Positions 13,399-18,457 of a stretch of DNA of 18,457 nt are shown here, piece after piece. The notes under the pieces are model-generated. The model was given only the letters and a program-made list of their open reading frames with translations, was not told the origin of the DNA and made no database searches. The stretch comes from a bacterium (GTDB lineage Bacteria > RBG-13-66-14). The stretch lies in the NCBI GenBank assembly GCA_021107695.1, contig JAIOSI010000027.1, positions 1-18,457 on the forward strand. The letters are read 5' to 3'. A program made the position numbers and the translations under genes. Every line of letters begins with the position of its first letter. The stretch's first letter is position 1.

Positions 13399-15093
13399 AT
13401 GAGAAATCACAAGCATCTGAGTCTGGTACTGTTGTCCACAATGTTAGTTATGGCTGGGTGTGCCGGTACCGCTGAAAGTCCTGCGGATACTGTCCTCATC
13501 AACGGCAGGTTTTACACCGTTGATAACGAGCAGAGCTGGGCAGAGGCGGTCGCCATTGAAGAAGGCGTAATTGTATATGTCGGTTCAATGGAGGGCATCG
13601 AGTCGTATCGGGGCGAGAAAACAGAGGTCATCGACCTTGAGGGAAAGTTTGCGATGCCCGCCTTTGTCGATAGCCACATGCACCCGGCGGCGAACGCCTA
13701 CTCCACCTTATTCACGGCATCCCTAACCGGTCTGTACTCCCACGAGGATTACATCGCCAAAATCAGAGAGTTCGCCGAAGCAAACCCGGATAAATCAGGA
13801 ATCATGGGCTCAGGGTTTGAACGGTCACTGTACGATGCCATTGGTCCGAGGAAGGAATGGCTTGATGAGATAGATTCAACGCGCCCCATTGCTATCGTAT
13901 CCGGAGACATTCACTCCATGTGGGTTAATTCAAAAACACTGGAACTGCTTGGTATCACAAAGGATACCCCTGACCCCGCTGGTGGTGTCATCCAAAGGGA
14001 TCCGGTAACCGGGGAACCGACAGGGCTGTTGCAGGAGTATGCCGCCTTTAGTGCCGCCTGGGAGCTTATGCCCCTGGCTACAAAGGAAGATTATAAAACG
14101 GCTCTGCTGTGGCTCCAGGAATGGCTGAACGCCAAAGGTATTACTACAGCCCACGACGCCTGGATGGAGTTTGATCCCAATTACTACAGAGCCTACGATG
14201 AACTGGCAAAAGAGGGAAAACTGACTGTTCGCTACCGGGGTTCGTGGTACATCGATCCTGACCTTGACTATCTCGGTGAGATTGAATACGGGATTGAACT
14301 AGCAGAGAAGTACAACCATCCCCACTTCCAGGTACACTCCTTCAAGTTCCTTGCCGACGCGGTACTGGAGGAAGAGACGGCTTTGCTGCTTGAGCCTTAT
14401 GCACACCGACCTGATTACTATGGCTCGAAGCTCTGGACAGATGAAGCTCTGGAGGCTGCGTTTACCCGGGTAGATCGGGCGGGGTACCAGATTCATGTCC
14501 ATGTTATCGGAGACGGGGCTGCAAAATACACGACTAAAGCCCTTGAACAGGCTCAGGAAAAAAATGGTGCCAGAGATGCCAGACATTCTCTGGCGCATAT
14601 CCAGCTGATAAGACCGGAAGATGTGAATAAAATGGGCGAGCTGGGAATCATCGCGCACATGAGTCCCTACTGGATGGTCATGGATGAGCATTATCGGCAG
14701 TTCTACCTGCCCTACCTGGGGGCTGAGCGGGCAAACAACACCTATCCCCACAGAGATCTTTTTGATGCTGGTGTTAATGTAACGCTGGCAAGCGACTGGC
14801 CTACCTCAGAGCCTGACCCCATGACGGCGATATACAATGGCATTGTCAGAGCAAGCCTAGGTGGCACGCAACTGCCGCCCGCAGGTCAGTGCGTCAGCCT
14901 TGAACAGATGCTGGCGGCAATAACGATTAACGGCGCGTATGCCAACTTCCTCGAAGATGAGATTGGTTCAATCGAGGTCGGTAAAAGAGCGGACATTGTC
15001 GTGTTGAGCGAAGACCTGTTTAACATCGATGCAGAAGAGATTCCCGGCGTGGAGGTTGAGATGACCTTCTTTGAGGGAAAAAGAGTACATTGA
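13399..15093 (+). CDS. Lipoprotein amidohydrolase of the YtcJ-like (amidohydrolase 3) family
   Basis: 564 residues. The N-terminus carries a lipobox VMAGC (Cys21), so the enzyme is probably anchored outside the cytoplasm, whereas many relatives are cytoplasmic. The TIM-barrel metal hydrolase is complete: LINGRFYTVDNEQSWAEAVA, metal motif FVDSHMHPAA (His93, His95), KFLADAV with Lys316 as likely bridging ligand, IHVHVIGDGA (His366, His368), ARHSLAHIQ (His396, His400), and VTLASDWPTSEPDP with Asp466 as the catalytic acid. The end IGSIEVGKRADIVVLSEDLF is the standard small beta domain. In this family the lysine strand usually reads K-x-x-x-DG; here it is DA. The substrate is not predictable; such enzymes hydrolyse amides, formamides or related bonds. 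AAAGGA precedes the ATG. The gene stands alone between its own promoter and the repeat patch. Confidence 0.85.
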   Translation: MRNHKHLSLVLLSTMLVMAGCAGTAESPADTVLINGRFYTVDNEQSWAEAVAIEEGVIVYVGSMEGIESYRGEKTEVIDLEGKFAMPAFVDSHMHPAANAYSTLFTASLTGLYSHEDYIAKIREFAEANPDKSGIMGSGFERSLYDAIGPRKEWLDEIDSTRPIAIVSGDIHSMWVNSKTLELLGITKDTPDPAGGVIQRDPVTGEPTGLLQEYAAFSAAWELMPLATKEDYKTALLWLQEWLNAKGITTAHDAWMEFDPNYYRAYDELAKEGKLTVRYRGSWYIDPDLDYLGEIEYGIELAEKYNHPHFQVHSFKFLADAVLEEETALLLEPYAHRPDYYGSKLWTDEALEAAFTRVDRAGYQIHVHVIGDGAAKYTTKALEQAQEKNGARDARHSLAHIQLIRPEDVNKMGELGIIAHMSPYWMVMDEHYRQFYLPYLGAERANNTYPHRDLFDAGVNVTLASDWPTSEPDPMTAIYNGIVRASLGGTQLPPAGQCVSLEQMLAAITINGAYANFLEDEIGSIEVGKRADIVVLSEDLFNIDAEEIPGVEVEMTFFEGKRVH

Positions 15094-15113
15094 CACAGGA
15101 ATGAATACAACAA

Positions 15114-15137
15114 GGACACGGCATGCCGTGTCCCTAC
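15114..15137. repeat. Palindromic hairpin element A ending in CCCTAC
   Basis: A perfect 20-base palindrome (15114-15133, half-site GGACACGGCA) followed by CTAC. First of four hairpins packed between the amidohydrolase and the DUF438 gene. Confidence 0.75.
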
Positions 15138-15162
15138 GGGTTAAACATCTTCACGCTTTTAT

Positions 15163-15187
15163 AGGGGCAACCTCCGGTGGTTGCCCT
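15163..15187. repeat. Hairpin element B (TAGGGGCAACC type)
   Basis: Arms GGGCAACC (15165-15172) and GGTTGCCC (15179-15186), loop TCCGGT. It begins ATAGGGGC, close to the GTAGGGGC start at 10250, and ends CCCTTTC; the TTTC could give weak termination for the amidohydrolase. Confidence 0.7.
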
Positions 15188-15198
15188 TTCTGTATTCA

Positions 15199-15224
15199 GG
15201 GCAGGCACGGGGGCCTGCCCCTAC
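15199..15224. repeat. Hairpin element C ending in CCCCTAC
   Basis: Arms GGGCAGGC (15199-15206) and GCCTGCCC (15213-15220), loop ACGGGG, then CTAC. Confidence 0.75.
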
Positions 15225-15292
15225 GACATCAAAACCAGAATAACGGAGCAACCAAGGTCAGTTGCCTTACTCAATCACTATTGCATTTTTAC

Positions 15293-15330
15293 GGCGGGGA
15301 TTTTAGCCGATGAGGCAATCCCCGCCCTAC
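15293..15330. repeat. Hairpin element D ending in GCCCTAC
   Basis: Arms GGCGGGGATT (15293-15302) and AATCCCCGCC (15317-15326) with a 14-base loop, then CTAC. It ends 22 bases before the DUF438 stop; on that strand no T-tract follows, so it is not a canonical terminator. Confidence 0.75.
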
Positions 15331-15351
15331 ATTTTCGTCGCTAGATCAAAA

Positions 15352-16605
15352 TCACCAATCTAAAAGACGGCGTTCGCCTTTCAAAGCACGGATGCCGCTG
15401 ACATCCTGGCTGACCTCCAGCACGCCTCGGTAGCTTCCTTCGTCATCGCGCAGGGCGAAGTAACGGATGTGGACGAAGCTCTCGCCCATCTGAATCCAGA
15501 ACTCAGCGATATCCTTCTCGCCGTTCCTGAACGCCTGGACGATCTTCTCGACGATATGCACCGATGACGGCGGGTGGCACTTGGCGACTTCGCGTCCGAT
15601 GATTGCCGGAGAACGGGGGAAGACCCGCTCCCGCCCGGCGGAGTAGTAGCGCACCCGGTCGTTCTCGTCCACGTAGGTAACGTCCACCGGCAGGTTCGTG
15701 AGCAGAAGGTTGATCTGCTTCAGGGTCAGCCCACCAACGGAGAGGGGCAGAACAGCATCTAGACTACCCGCAGAGCTGGTTGAGTCGGTTGCTTCGCCGT
15801 AGGAGCCAGCGGGGGTGTCGGGGAGCGGCTCGCTAATCTTCGGCTCCCAGATGATAACCGGTCTGTGCCAGGCGTAGCCAAGCTCTTCGCTACCGTGGAG
15901 AACCGCCGCCCACTCCGCCTCGGAGAGAGACTCCAGGCTCATCGGCAGCAGCACCTTCTCCTCTTTGGTAATCATCGAAAACGCTGCTTCGGAGAACTCC
16001 GTCGCCTGGGCGACGAACTCCGACCGGTTACCAGCGGTGAGAGCCTGCTTCGCCGCCTTGAGGTAGCCCCGAATGTCATCGTGGATGCCCCACATCACCT
16101 GGGTCGGTCCGTGGATGCCGTGCTTCTCCAGGAAAGGGAAGAGCTGGTTCTCCTTACGCAGGTAGTGCTTGTTAACTTCGCTGAGTTTCTCCATCATCGG
16201 CGTTAGCGACGCTGTCAGCTCTGGGGTGAGGGCGTTGGCATCTGCCAGCACCTCCAGCTTTCCGTCGAGCTGGTCGAGGAGGTTATCGAGAATGCGGTTT
16301 TCTCGCCAGATGGTGTGGGCGGGATGCCCCGGCTCCAGCTCCGGCTCATCGTTGAGTCCCTTCTCCGCCAGTCCTTCTTCAAACAGGGTAACGTGAACAT
16401 CGCAGAGGCGTTTGACCTCGTCAACAGGCATTCCCTCGGCAATCAGCTCGTTCTCCAGCTCGGAGACCTCGGTGGCATCCACACCCTTGATCAGGTTGGC
16501 AAAGCGTTGCTTAACCTCATCAACGCTGGCGCCGCCGTGAAGCTGCTTGATGATAGCCTTCAGCTCTTCGCGCCGCTCGGCGCGGTTGTCGATAAACTCG
16601 CTCAC
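15352..16605 (-). CDS. DUF438 - hemerythrin - PAS protein
   Basis: 417 residues, soluble, three parts in order. Residues 10-76 match DUF438 (ELKAIIKQLHGGASVDEVKQ, ELIAEGMPVDEVKRLCDVHV). Residues 92-222 are a hemerythrin-like HHE bundle with candidate iron ligands His94/His97, HYLRKENQLFPF (His147, Glu151 or 152), GIHDDI (His175) and KEEKVLLP. Residues 296-410 are a PAS domain in the conserved form found in this family (LLLTNLPVDVTYVDENDRVR, KCHPPSSVHIVEKI, FWIQMGESFVHIRYFALRD). The family is widespread in anaerobes and is thought to sense oxygen, NO or redox state; no output domain is visible. The start is GTG at 16605, supported by AGGAG six bases upstream. It starts nine bases after the ribBA stop, so the two are co-transcribed. 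Confidence 0.88.
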   Translation of the reverse strand: MSEFIDNRAERREELKAIIKQLHGGASVDEVKQRFANLIKGVDATEVSELENELIAEGMPVDEVKRLCDVHVTLFEEGLAEKGLNDEPELEPGHPAHTIWRENRILDNLLDQLDGKLEVLADANALTPELTASLTPMMEKLSEVNKHYLRKENQLFPFLEKHGIHGPTQVMWGIHDDIRGYLKAAKQALTAGNRSEFVAQATEFSEAAFSMITKEEKVLLPMSLESLSEAEWAAVLHGSEELGYAWHRPVIIWEPKISEPLPDTPAGSYGEATDSTSSAGSLDAVLPLSVGGLTLKQINLLLTNLPVDVTYVDENDRVRYYSAGRERVFPRSPAIIGREVAKCHPPSSVHIVEKIVQAFRNGEKDIAEFWIQMGESFVHIRYFALRDDEGSYRGVLEVSQDVSGIRALKGERRLLDW

Positions 16606-16614
16606 GGTCTTCTC

Positions 16615-17844
16615 CTAGTGGTTCTCGTTTGTTTCGTCAACGTTTTTTAGCAGATGTCCCATCTTGTCGCGCTTGGTACGCAGATAGTGCAGGTTCTCGT
16701 CGTTGGGGTCTATCTCCACGGCAACCCGCTCGATGATCTCCAGCCCGTAACCCTCCAGGGCCACCAGCTTGCGGGGATTGTTGGTCATCAGGCGGAGCTT
16801 CTTCACGCCGAGGTCAACGAGCATCTGCGCCCCGAAGCCATAGTCGCGTAGATCATCGGGGAAGCCCAGCTCCTCGTTCGCCTCCACGGTATCGCGTCCC
16901 TGGTCCTGAAGGTGATAGGCATGGATCTTGTTGAGCAGCCCGATGCCTCGTCCCTCGTGGTTCATATAGAGCAGGACTCCCCGTCCCTCGTCGGCGATCT
17001 TACGCATGGCGGTGTCGAGTTGCTCGCCGCAGTCGCAGCGGCGGGAGTGGAAGGTGTCGCCGGTGAGGCACTCGGAGTGAACCCGACAGAGTACCGGCAC
17101 GCCGTCGTTCACCTTGCCCATTACCAGAGCCAGGTGGTATTCATCGGAGAAGGTTGACTGGTAGGTCTGGATGGTGAACTCACCATAGACCGTCGGCAGC
17201 CGAGCCGAGGAAACCCGCTTGATGGTCTTCTCGCGGATGCGACGGTATTTGATCAAGTCGGCAATCGTAATCAGCTTCAGACCTTCCCGCTTACTGATTT
17301 TCTCAAGCTGGTGCAGCCGTGCCACCGTGCCATCGGGATTAAGAATCTCGATTAGCACCCCGGACGATTCCAGCCCTGCCAGGCGGCAGAGGTCAACGGT
17401 CGCCTCGGTATGTCCGGCTCGGCGCAGCACTCCGCCGTTCCGCGCCCGCAGCGGATGAATATGTCCGGGACGGGCGAAATCATCGGCGATACTCTTCGGC
17501 TCCGCCAGCTTCTTTAGCGTCAGCGAGCGTTCCTCCGCCGAGATTCCGGTGAAGGTTCCGTGCTTGTAATCTACCGAGACGGTAAACGGCGTTCCGTGGA
17601 GGGAGTCGTTGCCCTCGTCGGAAACCATCATGTTCAGCTTCAGCTCCGCCGCCCTGTCCATCGTAACCGGAGCGCAGAGCATCCCCCGCCCCTCCGAGAG
17701 CATGAAGTTGACCTGCTCCGGTCCACAGTGCCGCGCCGCCATGATGAAGTCGCCTTCGTTCTCTCGATCCTCATCGTCAACGACGATAATCATCTCGCCT
17801 CGGCGGATCGCCTCAAGGGCTGATTCTATGCTGTCGAAGGGCAT
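16615..17844 (-). CDS. ribBA: Bifunctional riboflavin enzyme: DHBP synthase / GTP cyclohydrolase II
   Basis: 409 residues from the ATG at 17844, chosen because GGAG stands six bases upstream and the protein then begins like its family ([17 protein letters not shown]); an in-frame ATG at 17928 lies inside the promoter region. RibB half: [19 protein letters not shown] (19-37, Mg and substrate site), [25 protein letters not shown] with [16 protein letters not shown] (125-152). RibA half: [22 protein letters not shown] (zinc ligands Cys259, Cys270, Cys272), [26 protein letters not shown]. All key residues are present. It converts ribulose-5-phosphate and GTP into the two riboflavin precursors. 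No other rib gene is adjacent and no FMN riboswitch is visible in the leader; control may instead act at the promoter palindrome. The next gene on the mRNA is the DUF438 sensor. Confidence 0.95.
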   Translation of the reverse strand: MPFDSIESALEAIRRGEMIIVVDDEDRENEGDFIMAARHCGPEQVNFMLSEGRGMLCAPVTMDRAAELKLNMMVSDEGNDSLHGTPFTVSVDYKHGTFTGISAEERSLTLKKLAEPKSIADDFARPGHIHPLRARNGGVLRRAGHTEATVDLCRLAGLESSGVLIEILNPDGTVARLHQLEKISKREGLKLITIADLIKYRRIREKTIKRVSSARLPTVYGEFTIQTYQSTFSDEYHLALVMGKVNDGVPVLCRVHSECLTGDTFHSRRCDCGEQLDTAMRKIADEGRGVLLYMNHEGRGIGLLNKIHAYHLQDQGRDTVEANEELGFPDDLRDYGFGAQMLVDLGVKKLRLMTNNPRKLVALEGYGLEIIERVAVEIDPNDENLHYLRTKRDKMGHLLKNVDETNENH

Positions 17845-17899
17845 CTTTGTCTCCAGTTGGTTTGTCTCGCGCGTTGTTGAGAGTCTATCGCTTGGGAGG

Positions 17900-17928
17900 A
17901 TTATAACGCCTTGACTCAGGTCAAGCAA
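17900..17928 (-). promoter_or_regulatory. ribBA promoter with an internal palindrome
   Basis: On the minus strand: -35 TTGCTT (17923-17928, three of six), 17-base spacer, perfect -10 TATAAT (17900-17905). The spacer and -35 edge contain CTTGAC-TCAG/CTGA-GTCAAG (17910-17925), a six-pair inverted repeat with a four-base centre that looks like a repressor site. The leader to the ATG at 17844 is about 50 bases. Confidence 0.6.
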
Positions 17929-18062
17929 TCCTTATTTTCCGAGTCGTTTGTGTGGAAATAGGCTGTTCCTCAAAATAGATGTAACTTCAAGCCACTGCCC
18001 CTTGACGGAGTTCGTTTTTGGTGATAACTTGGGACGTGGTTTGTAAAATAAGAGGAGAGAAA

Positions 18063-18457
18063 ATGAAAAAGATTGCGCTTATTCTTGGAATGCTTGTTCT
18101 GTTGGTCTCGGTTTCTCAGGCAGCGTACTCGTACCTTTACTGGGATGACGGCTATAAAGTCGATGCCAAAGCCTGGAACAATACTGGTTGGTACTGGGCG
18201 GTTGAGTTTGATGATAATAAAACAGGAGGAGATCCCGGCTTTGTCAACCAGATCGGTCTGGTGATCGCGTCCAACTACCCCGACAGTACCTACGAGGGTG
18301 GCTGGGTGATGATCTTTGAGGATAATTCAGGGGTACCAGCAGGAACGGAAATCTTTCGACAAGCCTTCGAAACCGACGTAACACGCCTGGATCAGTTCCA
18401 GTGGATTGACATCCCGGAAACCTACGTCTCTACCTCCACCTTCTATGTCGCTTTTGA
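18063..18457 (+). CDS. Secreted protein, N-terminal part (runs off right edge), family not recognised
   Basis: Open from the ATG at 18063 to the edge (131 complete codons, 3' end missing); GAGGAG stands just before it. Signal peptide MKKIALILGMLVLLVSVSQA, then YSYLYWDDGYKVDAKAWNNT and an aromatic, Gly- and Asp-rich strand pattern (WYWAVEFDDNKTGGDPGFVN, GGWVMIFEDNSGVPAGTEIF, FQWIDIPETYVSTSTFYVAF). The pattern of opening DDG, long strands and a final FYVAF suggests a beta-sandwich extracellular domain similar in style to those used repeatedly in secreted proteins of FCB-like bacteria. I cannot name the family. The promoter is uncertain: TTGACG (18002-18007) with TAACTT (18025-18030) at 17 bases, or TAAAAT at 18044-18049. 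Confidence 0.75.
   Translation, partial: MKKIALILGMLVLLVSVSQAAYSYLYWDDGYKVDAKAWNNTGWYWAVEFDDNKTGGDPGFVNQIGLVIASNYPDSTYEGGWVMIFEDNSGVPAGTEIFRQAFETDVTRLDQFQWIDIPETYVSTSTFYVAF

Noticed and set aside
15105..15335. Clustered hairpins as a CRISPR array
   Set aside because: Stems differ in sequence, lengths and spacing are irregular, and no repeat of constant length or cas gene is present.
17845..18062. FMN riboswitch upstream of ribBA
   Set aside because: None of the conserved RFN blocks can be seen; only a promoter and a short palindrome are evident.

Overview
The window looks like chromosome from an uncultured, diderm (Gram-negative-type) bacterium. The envelope evidence is a beta-barrel porin, a Wzi-like outer-membrane barrel, three lipoboxes, an RlpA lipoprotein and many Sec signal peptides. 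Most genes are moderately GC-rich with clear GGAG-type ribosome binding sites. Readable promoters are sigma70-like, several with an extended -10 (TGnTAGnAT-like). The mix of lone RnfB, DUF438/hemerythrin/PAS protein, DNRLRE-type secreted protein, Wzi-like barrel and GTAGGG/CCCTAC hairpin repeats recalls FCB-group or Coatesbacteria-like metagenome genomes. That placement is inference only; no rRNA or other phylogenetic marker is present.

Layout. 1-2079 (minus): a tsaC/sua5 - rpiB - CHASE2 operon with a near-consensus promoter almost on top of the tsaC start; the CHASE2 gene runs off the left edge. 2116-4020 (minus): an outer-membrane porin and a secreted DNRLRE/CBM96-like protein, ended by a strong intrinsic terminator and preceded by a large inverted repeat overlapping the porin promoter. 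4051-5053 (minus): a stand-alone rnfB with its own promoter and terminator. 5091-6400 (plus): an AT-rich pocket with two unrecognised envelope proteins, flanked by similar promoter-like sequence. 6469-7779 (plus): a divergent sucC without sucD beside it. 7807-9463 (plus): three tandem copies of one small exported membrane-protein family. 9540-10330 (plus): a TlpA-like thioredoxin ending at a bidirectional terminator shared with rlpA.

On the minus strand, 10350-11520 holds rlpA behind an AT-rich gene for a membrane-anchored coiled-coil protein, and 11547-13187 a Wzi-like barrel. A lipoprotein amidohydrolase (13399-15093, plus) is followed by a gene-free patch with four REP-like hairpins. Next comes a ribBA - DUF438/hemerythrin/PAS operon (minus, 15352-17928) with a palindrome inside its promoter. 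The right edge cuts a secreted protein gene (18063 onward).

Themes: much of the window builds or tends the cell envelope (porin, Wzi-like barrel, RlpA, TlpA-like, lipoproteins, the triplicated family). A second set concerns redox and flavin chemistry (RnfB, RibBA, DUF438/hemerythrin/PAS). I saw no CRISPR array, tRNA, rRNA, transposase, integrase or phage gene. No gene-free stretch exceeds 300 bases; the longest is 15094-15351, the hairpin patch. I did not find a clear new multi-gene system. The best leads are the triplicated family, the AT-rich pocket with matching flanks, the ribBA-sensor operon with its promoter palindrome, and the hairpin family.
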